Shown here: one piece after another, positions 46,971-55,987 of the stretch | Numbering within the stretch: position 1 is the first letter of the stretch | Layout: each line of letters begins with the position of its first letter | Source: an uncultured Roseovarius sp. | GTDB taxonomy: Bacteria; Pseudomonadota; Alphaproteobacteria; Rhodobacterales; Rhodobacteraceae | NCBI GenBank assembly: GCA_947496175.1 | Contig: CANMBU010000004.1 | Coordinates: forward strand, 1-64,000 | Reading direction: 5' to 3' | DNA: 64,000 nt | Program-made: the position numbers and the translations under genes | The notes under the pieces: model-generated | Databases searched by the model: none | What the model saw: only the letters and a program-made list of their open reading frames with translations | Told to the model about the DNA's origin: nothing

Positions 46971-47677
46971 GCGCACTCGCCGCAAAAGGCGTCGAGGTGC
47001 TGCCGCGCCCTTCGGGACGTGTGGTTCACCTGCCGAAACAAACCCGGATCGAAGCACCGGCCAGCCTCAAGTGGACACAATATGAGCTGTCTTTGTCGCT
47101 TGGTGCGTTTTCCTATCAAGTGTCGGGCTACTGTGCCGCTGCCGAGATTGGCAGATACTGTTCCTTTGGAGAAAACGTTCAGATCGGGCGGCAAAACCAC
47201 CCTTTAAGCTGGGCCTCAACCAGCCCGGCCTTTTATCTCAAGGATCGATTGTTTGAGGTTGGAGATAGGTTTTCGGGCGCCAGGGAATACGAAAGCTACA
47301 CGTTTGAGAATTCAGAACCGCCGACCAGGATCCGTAAAACAGTGATCGGGCATGATGTCTGGATCGGACATGGGGCAATGATTGCGGCTGGGGTCACTAT
47401 CGGTAACGGCGCGATCGTCGCCGCCGGTGCCAGTGTTGCTAAAGACGTGCCGCCCTACGCCGTTGTTGCAGGCAACCCGGCCGTGCCCAAGAAGTTTCGC
47501 ATTCCCAAAGACATGATCGAGGCACTTCAAAACAGTCGTTGGTGGCGGTTTGCACCGTGGCAATTGACACATCTTGATATGGCCGATGTGCCCCGCTTTC
47601 TTAGAGGCCTTGATGCGATGGCCGATGTTGCCCCTTTTGCTCCAAGTTGTGTTGATCTTTGCGAAGAGTTGCCATGA
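46946..47677 (+). CDS. CatB-type left-handed beta-helix O-acetyltransferase
   Basis: The 243-aa protein carries hexapeptide repeats (about 65-165): [58 protein letters not shown], ending [12 protein letters not shown]. This is the hallmark of xenobiotic/CatB-like acetyltransferases, which use acetyl-CoA. In a polysaccharide locus it may O-acetylate the glycan or a precursor. It overlaps the upstream glycosyltransferase and the downstream sulfotransferase (ATGA), so all three are coupled. Confidence 0.93.
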   Translation: MPTIAVRISALAAKGVEVLPRPSGRVVHLPKQTRIEAPASLKWTQYELSLSLGAFSYQVSGYCAAAEIGRYCSFGENVQIGRQNHPLSWASTSPAFYLKDRLFEVGDRFSGAREYESYTFENSEPPTRIRKTVIGHDVWIGHGAMIAAGVTIGNGAIVAAGASVAKDVPPYAVVAGNPAVPKKFRIPKDMIEALQNSRWWRFAPWQLTHLDMADVPRFLRGLDAMADVAPFAPSCVDLCEELP

Positions 47678-48468
47678 GTCCGATTGTCTTTCTTCATGTG
47701 CCAAAGACTGCAGGACAGACCGTGCACAATGAACTGGTACGTGCGGTTGGCGGGGCGAAGTATACCTCTCCTGTGCGTGTCACCACTCAGGCCGTTAAGG
47801 GGCGGCAGATGCCCGATGGGTATCAGCTTTACTCAGGTCACATTGATTGGACTGAGTTGGAGCTTTTGCCAAAGGACAGATTTGTGTTCACCGTTCTGCG
47901 CGACCCCAAAGAGCGCATTGCCTCCTTCTATCTCTACATGCGCAAAATGGCTCAGGAGACCGCCACACATGAGCTGAGTTTACCTCAGAATACCGGCAAA
48001 CGCATGGCGCTCAGTCTAACGGCCGATGACTACTTTTTTGGCGGTACAGAAGAGTGGCATCAGTTCGTGCGCAGCATGTACGACAATTTTTATTGCTCTT
48101 ACTTTGCGACCCGGCGAATGGACGGGTGGGGTGCTATGCGCCCCCTTTCATCCAAAGACCAACTGATGCGTGCGCTGCGAGGATTGCGATCCTTGTCCGC
48201 CGTCTACTCAATTGACCGATTGGAACAGCTCGAAGAAGAGATCGCGTCCCGTTACGGCGTCTCAATCCATGTCGCTGGCAACTACTTCAATACCGGGGGC
48301 CATCTGAAGAGCGAGGATCGCTGGCCCAAACTGTGTGCACGATTTGAAAAGGACCAGAGTATTACGCGGATCGAGGAGTTCGCCACGCTCGATAAGGCGC
48401 TTATGGAAAGAGCATTTCCGATTGCACCTTCAACCGTCGTTGATGATGTCGCGATGGAAGCGCCTTAG
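47674..48468 (+). CDS. Sulfotransferase-family protein
   Basis: From ATG 47674, overlapping the acetyltransferase stop as ATGA, the product is 264 aa. It begins with a PAPS 5'-phosphosulfate loop, [15 protein letters not shown], and has the 3'-phosphate motif [18 protein letters not shown] near residue 80. Both features define the PAPS-dependent sulfotransferase-2 fold, as in carbohydrate 2-O-sulfotransferases. Together with the two coupled genes before it, sulfation of an exported glycan is a reasonable reading; the acceptor is unproven. Its last 39 bases overlap the convergent kpsM-like gene. Confidence 0.88.
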   Translation: MSPIVFLHVPKTAGQTVHNELVRAVGGAKYTSPVRVTTQAVKGRQMPDGYQLYSGHIDWTELELLPKDRFVFTVLRDPKERIASFYLYMRKMAQETATHELSLPQNTGKRMALSLTADDYFFGGTEEWHQFVRSMYDNFYCSYFATRRMDGWGAMRPLSSKDQLMRALRGLRSLSAVYSIDRLEQLEEEIASRYGVSIHVAGNYFNTGGHLKSEDRWPKLCARFEKDQSITRIEEFATLDKALMERAFPIAPSTVVDDVAMEAP

Positions 48469-49230
48469 GAAAACCAACCCGAACGCCATCAGACAAAGGG
48501 GTAAGAGCACAAGGTACGTCCGAGACACATACTCGGCCTCGTATCCTGCATAGAACCCTTTCCGCACCAATCCCACGAGATGGATAAGGGGGTTGAACCA
48601 CAAGTAATTGTCGTAGGGGCTTGGAATGGTTTCAAACGTAAAAAAGATACCCGAAATAATGAACAAGGGCCGGGTCAGAACCGACCAGGCCCTCTGCCAC
48701 ATCGGGAAACGACAAAAAGCGAATGCATTGATTGTCCCGACGCCAAGAGCAAGCAAGGCAGCATAGGCCATGGCCTCCGCAACAATGGCGATATCGGGAA
48801 CAAGACGTGTGTCGAACAGAACCATGATGCCCAAAAGGACAGCAAAGGCCACGAAAAGCTGCGCAAATAAATTGACCAGGAACCGCGCCAGAAGCGCGTC
48901 GATAAACGTGATCGCCGGATAAGCCAGAAGCGGTCTGGAAAAGTGCAAGGACAAGGCGACTTTGCCCGATACATCGCTAAAGAGCAGGAACGGAATAAGT
49001 CCGGTTGCATAGAAAATTGGGAAGTTGACCCCCAAAGACGGGGATTGAAACCCGGTGGAGAAAATCAACGTCAAAAGCGCGATGCCGGCTACTGGCTCAA
49101 GCACCGCCCAGAGGTATCCCCCGGGCGAGCGCCCATAGGTCGTGGCCATTTCTCTTAGTACGAGTGCAGTTACTGACCGTGCGCTGGCCAGTCGGCGTTT
49201 GCTTGGAATTGCAGTGTCAGTTGGCGCCAT
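48430..49230 (-). CDS. kpsM: Capsule export ABC transporter permease (KpsM type)
   Basis: The 266-aa ABC-2 permease has six predicted membrane helices. It starts with a cytoplasmic tail RSVTALVLREMATTYGRSPGGYLWAVLEP, named here by its features VTALVLREM and GYLWAVLEP typical of KpsM/Wzm, and has the helical IISGIFFTFETIP region and WFNPLIHLVGLVR. It would move the lipid-linked capsule across the inner membrane. It faces away from kpsE and kpsT and is tail-to-tail with the sulfotransferase. Confidence 0.92.
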   Translation of the reverse strand: MAPTDTAIPSKRRLASARSVTALVLREMATTYGRSPGGYLWAVLEPVAGIALLTLIFSTGFQSPSLGVNFPIFYATGLIPFLLFSDVSGKVALSLHFSRPLLAYPAITFIDALLARFLVNLFAQLFVAFAVLLGIMVLFDTRLVPDIAIVAEAMAYAALLALGVGTINAFAFCRFPMWQRAWSVLTRPLFIISGIFFTFETIPSPYDNYLWFNPLIHLVGLVRKGFYAGYEAEYVSRTYLVLLPLCLMAFGLVFLRRFHRDIINDG

Positions 49231-49311
49231 CTGGAGCAGTTTTTCGCAAATTCAACGATTACTTTAGGTTTCGTGCCTAGCACTATCCTCGGAATGTCTT
49301 GAGGAAGTGTT

Positions 49312-50514
49312 GTGACGCTTGCGAAAATAAACCCCACAAACATGGTTGCTACGGCCCCGCAACAGCGGGCTGTGATGCCGGTTGTGCCACCCTTGGCGAA
49401 GTCCGCCAGACCCAGGCGCCGGCATAGAATGGTCTTGCTCAGCTTTGTGGTCTTTGTCCTCCTGCCCATAGCCGCAGTGGCCTATTACCTTTGGGAGGTG
49501 GCCGAGGATCAATTTGCGTCGACCGTCGGATTTTCGGTGCGTCGCGAAGAGGTTAACTCGGCCGTTGAGCTATTTGGCGGCATCACCGATCTGTCCGGGT
49601 CAAGCTCTTCGGACACGGACATTCTCTTCAAGTTTCTGAGCGGTCAGAAAATTGTGACGTCTATCGACGCAAATCTTGATCTAAGGGCGATTTGGTCGAA
49701 ACCTGAGTATGATCCGGTCTTCGCCTTTGATCCGGATGGACAAATTGAAGATTTGGTGGACCATTGGCGACGCATGGTCCGCGTGTCCTACGATAGCTCT
49801 TCGAAACTTTTGGAAATCAAAGTGCTCGCCTTTGCACCGCTGGATGCGCAGGCGATTGCGCAGGCGATATTTGAAGAAAGTACAGAGATGATCAACCGTC
49901 TCAGTGCGATCGCGCGAGAAGATTCCGTGCGTTATGCGCGCGACGAACTTGTGACGTCTGTCGAAAGATTGAAATCGGCACGCGAAGCCGTAACGCGGTT
50001 TCGCAATGAGCATCAAATTGTCGATCCGAGTGTAGATATGGAAACACAAGCGGGGCTTTTGGGAAATCTTCAGACGCAGCTGGCGGAGGCGCTGATTTCG
50101 CTGGACCTTCTGTCTGAGACGACGCGGGACAATGACCCACGCATAGATCAGGCGCGGCGCAAGGTTGATGTGATCAAGGGGCGTATTGAAAGCGAGAAGT
50201 CCAAGCTGGGAATATCCGGAGGAGACATCCGAGAAACAGACGCTTTGGCCACAGTTTTTGGCGAATATGAGCGATTGGTGGTGGACCGGGAATTTGCAGA
50301 GCAGACTTATATCTCTGCGCTAAGCGCGTTTGATGCGGCGCAGGCTGAGGCCGGGCGCAAGAGCCGGTATCTGGCGGCGCATATCGAACCCACTTTGGCC
50401 GAACAAGCGCTTTACCCGCGCCGGATCATGTTGCTTGGGCTGACATCGCTTTTTCTTGTGCTGATCTGGTCGATCAGCGTTCTGGTCGCATTCTCTCTCA
50501 AAGACCGGCGATGA
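49312..50514 (+). CDS. kpsE: Capsule export inner-membrane protein (KpsE/RkpR type)
   Basis: The 400-aa polysaccharide co-polymerase-3 type protein has a proline-rich basic N-terminus, a first membrane helix (about 45-65), a long periplasmic coiled-coil region (about 180-340), and a C-terminal helix (about 370-392) after the PCP motif EPTLAEQALYPRR. It couples the ABC exporter to the outer-membrane channel. The start is GTG 49312 with GAGGAA upstream. It overlaps kpsT by ATGA. Confidence 0.92.
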   Translation: MTLAKINPTNMVATAPQQRAVMPVVPPLAKSARPRRRHRMVLLSFVVFVLLPIAAVAYYLWEVAEDQFASTVGFSVRREEVNSAVELFGGITDLSGSSSSDTDILFKFLSGQKIVTSIDANLDLRAIWSKPEYDPVFAFDPDGQIEDLVDHWRRMVRVSYDSSSKLLEIKVLAFAPLDAQAIAQAIFEESTEMINRLSAIAREDSVRYARDELVTSVERLKSAREAVTRFRNEHQIVDPSVDMETQAGLLGNLQTQLAEALISLDLLSETTRDNDPRIDQARRKVDVIKGRIESEKSKLGISGGDIRETDALATVFGEYERLVVDREFAEQTYISALSAFDAAQAEAGRKSRYLAAHIEPTLAEQALYPRRIMLLGLTSLFLVLIWSISVLVAFSLKDRR

Positions 50515-51173
50515 TTGTTTTGCAAGATCTGACCAAAGTGTTCCGCTTTCGCAACGGGAAGAAAGTCATTGCGGATCACATCAACGCTGTTTTCCCACCA
50601 AGGCGCGCGGTGGCACTGCTTGGACGGAATGGAGCCGGAAAAACATCCTTGCTCAAAATGATCGCTGGAACAATGGATCCTTCCGGCGGGCGTGTCATCA
50701 CCAAAGGTGGTGTGTCATGGCCGGTCGGGTTTGCCGGGTCGTTCCATGGAGATTTGACCGGGGCGCAGAACGCGCGGTTTGTGGCAAGGGTCTATGGTGT
50801 GGACACTGAAGAACTGGTTGCATTCGTCGAGGAATTTGCCGAGTTGGGCGCACATTTTGACCAACCCTTCCGCACATATTCGGCGGGTATGAAGTCCCGC
50901 CTGGCCTTTGGCGTGTCCATGGGCGTTCCTTTTGAGACTTACCTGGTTGATGAGGTCACGTCCGTTGGCGATACGGCGTTTCGCGAAAAGAGCGCCATCG
51001 TCTTTGCCGAACGGATGAAAACAGCAGGTGCAATTATGGTTTCTCACGGTGTGGGGCAACTGCGCGCGTTGTGTGATGCTGGTGCTGTGCTCGAAAACGG
51101 TCAGCTATACTACTATGATGATTTGGAAGATGCGATTGCGCATCATCAATCCAACATGGCAGCGCAGGTGTGA
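50511..51173 (+). CDS. kpsT: Capsule export ATPase (KpsT type)
   Basis: The 220-aa ATPase has Walker A GRNGAGKTSLLKMI, the KpsT-type signature YSAGMKSRLAFGVSM, Walker B YLVDEVTSVGD and switch His in MVSHGVGQLR. Length and motifs fit the short capsule-exporter ATPases rather than the longer Wzt proteins with a carbohydrate-binding tail. It is translated from the kpsE end (ATGA overlap). Confidence 0.94.
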   Translation: MIVLQDLTKVFRFRNGKKVIADHINAVFPPRRAVALLGRNGAGKTSLLKMIAGTMDPSGGRVITKGGVSWPVGFAGSFHGDLTGAQNARFVARVYGVDTEELVAFVEEFAELGAHFDQPFRTYSAGMKSRLAFGVSMGVPFETYLVDEVTSVGDTAFREKSAIVFAERMKTAGAIMVSHGVGQLRALCDAGAVLENGQLYYYDDLEDAIAHHQSNMAAQV

Positions 51174-51183
51174 AACATAGCCG

Positions 51184-52116
51184 TCACACCCAACCCATGG
51201 CGCCAGCCAAGTAAAGCCCGGCCGTCCCAAGCGCTGCCTGGCGTTTAATGCCCAATCCTCGCAGCAAGGCTGCACGACCTGTGCCGCGCGATACATGTGC
51301 CTCTCTATATTGTCTGATTTTCTCCCGAGCATCGTGCGTAAGATGGCAACGACAGTGCCAAAGTGCGTCCAAATTTTTGGCAACCCAGGCTTTGTATGTC
51401 TGCGTCCCTATAGCCTTCAAACGCATGACAAGGGCTGCCAGACCCCGGGAGGCACCTAGTACGTTCGTATCATGCTGCCGGTAGAGGAGAACTGGGCGTG
51501 TATCCAACACCACGCGACCACCAGCAGCACTGACAACCTGATAGATCCACCAGTCATGGAACGGAACTTCACGCGGGCATCCAAAACTGCGCAGAAGACG
51601 CCGCGCACCCGGAGATAAGACCATGCTGTGACCGCTCATCACATTTTGCACGATGGCGTTTTCGAAGGATGGTTTTTGTTTTGGCATCCTGGACCGTCCA
51701 AGCGGCCGCAGATCCTGTGAGACATGAAAGCTCTGCGCACCATAAAGAACGGGCTCTTGCTGATCATCACGCATGACTCTCAGAGCACGACGAAGCTTGC
51801 CCTTAAGCCAAATGTCATCCTGATCGGCAAATGCCACATAGCTATCCGGGAAATCAGGATGGCACAAAAGCGACAGAAAATTCTGGCACACTCCTTGTCC
51901 GGGTCCGTGCAGCAGGCGGATGTCGTTTGCACAGCCATGCCTGGCTTGAAACTCTTGCAGAATTTTCCAGGTGTCGTCGGTTGAGCCATCATCACTGATC
52001 CAGAGGGACCAATTCTTGTGAGTTTGGTTCAAGAAAGACTGCAGCTGTTCCCGGAGATATGCCGCACCATTATACGTGCAAAGCGCAATTGTGATATGTG
52101 GATTAGATCGCGACAA
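51184..52116 (-). CDS. Glycosyltransferase family 2 protein
   Basis: The 310-aa GT2 enzyme has ITIALCTYNGAAYLREQLQS, the acidic WISDDGSTDDTW, VAFADQDDIWLKGKL with the DXD, and the acceptor-side motif EVPFHDWWIYQVVSAAGG. The DQDDIW and HDWW pattern is typical of rhamnosyl- or related transferases of O-antigen clusters, in line with the rml genes downstream. It probably starts at TTG 52116 (GAGG eight bases upstream). It stands alone on the minus strand between kpsT and the RTX gene. Confidence 0.92.
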   Translation of the reverse strand: MSRSNPHITIALCTYNGAAYLREQLQSFLNQTHKNWSLWISDDGSTDDTWKILQEFQARHGCANDIRLLHGPGQGVCQNFLSLLCHPDFPDSYVAFADQDDIWLKGKLRRALRVMRDDQQEPVLYGAQSFHVSQDLRPLGRSRMPKQKPSFENAIVQNVMSGHSMVLSPGARRLLRSFGCPREVPFHDWWIYQVVSAAGGRVVLDTRPVLLYRQHDTNVLGASRGLAALVMRLKAIGTQTYKAWVAKNLDALWHCRCHLTHDAREKIRQYREAHVSRGTGRAALLRGLGIKRQAALGTAGLYLAGAMGWV

Positions 52117-52284
52117 ATTATGGCCTCAAGACTTGATTTTTCTAACGAAAACCCACGGCCAACATTGCCAAAGCCAAATTAAAATTCGCTCTATTCGTCA
52201 AGAATCCGCCGTGATCCGAGCGCTTAAATGCACAGCTTTTGAAGCATTCTGTTTGACGCATATGGTTCGGGTGAGGTTTCGGTT

Positions 52285-54780
52285 TTGTACATCAATCATG
52301 AGCGGCGGGTGTTCCCGTCATCAGGTCAGGCCGTGGCGGGTTTCTCGGATGCGCAGATCATTCTGCACAACGGCCAGCAATGGCTGAGTGCGTCCTCTGC
52401 GGATGCGGACGAAATTCTCAGCTGGCAAGTCTCGGATACAACGTCACAAATGCAAACCACGGATGTTGCTGGTGGGCCGGGTTTGTCGACACAACGCGCG
52501 CTTCAAAACGGGTCGCTTGATGGGCAGGACGTGCTTTGGTCATTTGGTTCAAATGATCAAGGATTCACAGCGTATACAGTAAATCAAAGCGGTGGACTTG
52601 ATCCGGTACTCAACGGTGGCCTCGGGCAAGGTGCCATTCTGTCTCTGGTTCACGATATCTCCGGACCCCAAGACCTGATTTACACAACGACGCGGGAGCG
52701 AGGTGAAATTGACATTTGGCAACGCACAGGCGCTGGTATCACCTTGTGGCAAAGTCTCCCAACAGCCCAAAGCCCATCAGGGTTCGACAATCTTCTGTTG
52801 GCGCAAGCGCAGATTGGCAGCAACCTGTTCATACTGTCCGTTTCGAGTACCAGCAGCACCATCAACAGCTATGCAAAAGACTCTCTGAACGGCCTCGTTC
52901 TTCGCGACACAATCGGGTCGCAGAATGGCTTTGGCGTGGCAGCGCCTTCGGCGATTGAAGTCGTAGAATTCCAAGGTGAGACATACGCCATTGTCGCGGC
53001 TTCAGGGACGAGCTCGATATCAGTATTGAACATCTCGGCCACGGGGATGATCGAGGCACGTGATCAGGTGGTTGACGATCTCAACAGTCGCTTTGCTGGG
53101 ATTAGCGAGCTTGAGATCGTAAGCGCCGGAACGCAGGTCTTTGTCCTTGCAAGTGGACAGGATGACGGCGTCAGCCTCTTTACCCTTTTGCCAGGTGGTC
53201 GGTTGGTGCATCTGGAAAGTCGAGAGGGCACTCAAGATGCGCCAATTGATGACCTGACATCCCTGACTGCGCTTTATGAAGATGGAATCCTGCACCTCTA
53301 CACCACATCCGAAGCGGCCAGTGCGATTGATGCCTGGACGGTGAATGTTGATCCCGGTTTGGTGTCCCACGCTCCATCAACTGGCGGCACCCTTACAGGT
53401 TCATCTCAGAACGACATTCTGGTCGGGTCTGACAGCGCGGATCACCTCAATGGCAGTATCGGCCGCGATATCCTTTATGATGGCGATGGATTTGATACCC
53501 TTACAGGAGGTGCGGGAGAGGATATTTTTATCCTGAGTGCCGACGGCGTCCGGGATCGAATAAATGGTTTCGAAGTGGGGCTGGATCGGATCGATCTTAC
53601 CAGCTGGGGCCGCATTTATTCAAAGTCGTCTCTTCAGTTTCAGGAGCTGGGCAACGGGATCCGGATTACCTTTGGCGACGAACGTCTGGATGTCATCTCT
53701 TCCGCCTTTACGACGATCACCGAGGACATGCTGAGCGACACTGACTTGCTTGGTTTGGGGCATGTTGATGTCGGGCTTTGGGTTGAGTCTGAAATCTGGC
53801 AGGGCACGGAGGGTGATGATGTCTTCAATGGAAACCTCGCTGGCGATGCACTCTCCGGCCTTGGAGGAGCAGATATCCTTTCAGGCGGCGGCGGGAATGA
53901 TACCCTCAATGGAGGCGCTGGTGCAGATACCTTGAACGGTGGTGATGGGATAGACACCGCAGATTACACAGGCTCGTTGGGTTCTTTACGCGTGGATCTG
54001 ATGTTCGCTTCGGTGAACACAAATATTGCAGCCGGGGACAGTTACGTCAGCATCGAGAACGTTATTGGCAGTCAAGGACAAGACAACTTGCGTGGCACTT
54101 TGGATGACAATCTTCTGCAAGGGATGCGGAATGTTGACTATCTTTATGGCCGGCGCGGAGAGGACACGCTTATGGGGGGAATCGGCGATGATGTTCTTTT
54201 CGGCGGGGTGGATGGCGATGTGTTGGATGGTGGGCCAAACCGAGACCGGGCGCAATACTCAGAAAGCCTCACCGCAGTTACAGTTGATCTGATGACTCCA
54301 TCTGTGAACACAGGTGAAGCCACAGGAGACATATTTGTCGACATCGAAGATCTGGCCGGGTCGGTCTTTGGCGATGACCTGTTTGGTGATGCCGGGGTTA
54401 ACCGGCTTTTCGGGCGCGAAGGTGCGGACCGGCTCTATGGTCGGGCGGGAGACGATTATCTGAACGGAGGGGCACATTCAGACAGGCTTGACGGCGGCGC
54501 AGGCAATGACGTGATGCGTGGAGGAACGCACAGCGATACCTTTGTGTTCAATGGCGGAGCAGACGTTGTTGAAGACTTCAATCTTGCCCACGCTGACAAG
54601 ATCGCGATTGAGCGAGCATTTGTACCGGCAGTGGATGGTTTAACCGCACAAGAGATCGTCACAAACTATGCAACCGTGGGAAATGGTTCCCTTTTTCTCG
54701 ACTTCGGAGATGGCGACCGCCTGACACTGCTCAATTATTCTGATGTGGATGAGTTATCTAACCATCTGTTTTCCTTTTAG
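52285..54780 (+). CDS. RTX-type calcium-binding repeat protein
   Basis: From TTG 52285 (GAGG eight bases upstream) the product is 831 aa. The first 365 residues resemble a beta-propeller-like surface domain without a family I can name. Glycine/aspartate RTX nonapeptides then occur in blocks near 370-410, 505-560 and 605-745 (GGGGNDTLNGGAGADTLNGG and similar). The C-terminus lacks Cys and has a hydrophobic/acidic tail, as in type I secretion substrates. No HlyB/D/TolC genes lie in the window. Coding-like sequence continues upstream to a TGA at 52240, so the true start is uncertain. Confidence 0.85.
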   Translation: MYINHERRVFPSSGQAVAGFSDAQIILHNGQQWLSASSADADEILSWQVSDTTSQMQTTDVAGGPGLSTQRALQNGSLDGQDVLWSFGSNDQGFTAYTVNQSGGLDPVLNGGLGQGAILSLVHDISGPQDLIYTTTRERGEIDIWQRTGAGITLWQSLPTAQSPSGFDNLLLAQAQIGSNLFILSVSSTSSTINSYAKDSLNGLVLRDTIGSQNGFGVAAPSAIEVVEFQGETYAIVAASGTSSISVLNISATGMIEARDQVVDDLNSRFAGISELEIVSAGTQVFVLASGQDDGVSLFTLLPGGRLVHLESREGTQDAPIDDLTSLTALYEDGILHLYTTSEAASAIDAWTVNVDPGLVSHAPSTGGTLTGSSQNDILVGSDSADHLNGSIGRDILYDGDGFDTLTGGAGEDIFILSADGVRDRINGFEVGLDRIDLTSWGRIYSKSSLQFQELGNGIRITFGDERLDVISSAFTTITEDMLSDTDLLGLGHVDVGLWVESEIWQGTEGDDVFNGNLAGDALSGLGGADILSGGGGNDTLNGGAGADTLNGGDGIDTADYTGSLGSLRVDLMFASVNTNIAAGDSYVSIENVIGSQGQDNLRGTLDDNLLQGMRNVDYLYGRRGEDTLMGGIGDDVLFGGVDGDVLDGGPNRDRAQYSESLTAVTVDLMTPSVNTGEATGDIFVDIEDLAGSVFGDDLFGDAGVNRLFGREGADRLYGRAGDDYLNGGAHSDRLDGGAGNDVMRGGTHSDTFVFNGGADVVEDFNLAHADKIAIERAFVPAVDGLTAQEIVTNYATVGNGSLFLDFGDGDRLTLLNYSDVDELSNHLFSF

Positions 54781-54871
54781 AAAGTTTGGCGGCAAAGCAA
54801 CGCACGCAAAGCTTACGACTTTTTTAATCTCTAGCATCAGCCTTTGCCCATCTTGTCCTCACAGGTGCGCC

Positions 54872-55981
54872 ATGTCCGAACAAACTCCGGCTTTGTCTCT
54901 GCCGCTGATCCAACCATCCCAGGCTCAAAAACACGTCACCCATAACGAAGCGCTGATGCGGCTTGATGCCCTGGTGCAGGCCGTCGTGCTCACCCGCGAT
55001 AGCACATCTCCGCCTGCCGATCCCGTTGCCGGAGAATGCCATATCGTACCAAGTGCTGCGGTTGGAACCTGGTCAGGCCAGGATCATGCCTTGGCCTATT
55101 TCGACGGCACAGCCTGGCAGTTTCTGACCGCGCGTCCCGGCTGGAGGGTCTATGTTCTGAGCGACTTGCAAACCGTCGTTTGGGACGGCACAGCTTGGGC
55201 AGGGGAGTCCGCCTCACTGCAAAACCTCAGCGGTGTTGGGATTGGTACGAATTCAGATAGCACCAACCGTTTGGCTGTGGCTGCCGAGGCCAGTCTGTTC
55301 AGCCATGCAGGGGAGGGGCACCAGCTCAAAATCAACAAATCCGTAGCGACCGACACCGCCAGCCTTTTGTTCCAAACCGGTTGGTCAGGGCGCGCCGAAA
55401 TGGGAACCGCGGGAGACGATGCATTTGCGATCAAAGTGAGCGCTGATGGTGCGGTTTGGAACACCGCGTTTAGCTTTGATCCCTCAAGCGGTCTGGCTGC
55501 AGGTGAGGCAGTTCAGGCGACCGCGACCGATGTTACCCCCGGACGCTTGATGCGCGCTGACTACGGCTATGGTCCGGGCAACGTCCTTGGCGTAGTTTCT
55601 CAAAATGCAGGCATTCCCACCGGTGCAGTGATCGAACGCGGCAGCACGGCCAATGGTGATTACATCCGGTTCGCAGATGGCACGCAGATTTGCCAATTCA
55701 ACGCCACTCTCACCTATATCAGCGCCGGGCTTTGTTCGGCCGTCTGGACCTTTCCGGCAAGTTTTGCGAGTGGAATCGCACCGAATGTGCAAGGTATGCT
55801 CGACAGTGACAGCCTTGCTTTGACAGCACCTTCTGTCACAGTCGCGGGCCTGACTGGGTTAACAGTGTCAGGTCTTGGTGCGAACAGCGTTACACTCAAC
55901 GTCAACACGCTGGCTGGCGCCAACTTTAACAGCGGCGAAAGTATAGATTTGGGGGTGTTCGCGATCGGTCGCTGGTTCTAG
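54872..55981 (+). CDS. DUF2793 domain-containing protein
   Basis: From ATG 54872 the product is 369 aa. The N-terminal 95 residues match DUF2793 (LPLIQPSQAQKHVTHNEALM, WDGTAWAGE-type repeats, LTARPGWRVYVLSD). The rest is beta-rich, Ala/Gly/Ser-rich and without cysteine clusters. DUF2793 proteins occur near phage tail and gene-transfer-agent loci and near surface-polysaccharide genes, and may bind glycan. No phage genes are nearby, so a surface role is more likely. It is convergent with rmlA with a gap of six bases. Confidence 0.85.
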   Translation: MSEQTPALSLPLIQPSQAQKHVTHNEALMRLDALVQAVVLTRDSTSPPADPVAGECHIVPSAAVGTWSGQDHALAYFDGTAWQFLTARPGWRVYVLSDLQTVVWDGTAWAGESASLQNLSGVGIGTNSDSTNRLAVAAEASLFSHAGEGHQLKINKSVATDTASLLFQTGWSGRAEMGTAGDDAFAIKVSADGAVWNTAFSFDPSSGLAAGEAVQATATDVTPGRLMRADYGYGPGNVLGVVSQNAGIPTGAVIERGSTANGDYIRFADGTQICQFNATLTYISAGLCSAVWTFPASFASGIAPNVQGMLDSDSLALTAPSVTVAGLTGLTVSGLGANSVTLNVNTLAGANFNSGESIDLGVFAIGRWF

Positions 55982-55987
55982 ACATGT

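Noticed and set aside
52076..52387. 103-codon plus-strand open frame upstream of the RTX gene
   Set aside because: It overlaps both the GT2 start and the RTX frame, and has no coding features.
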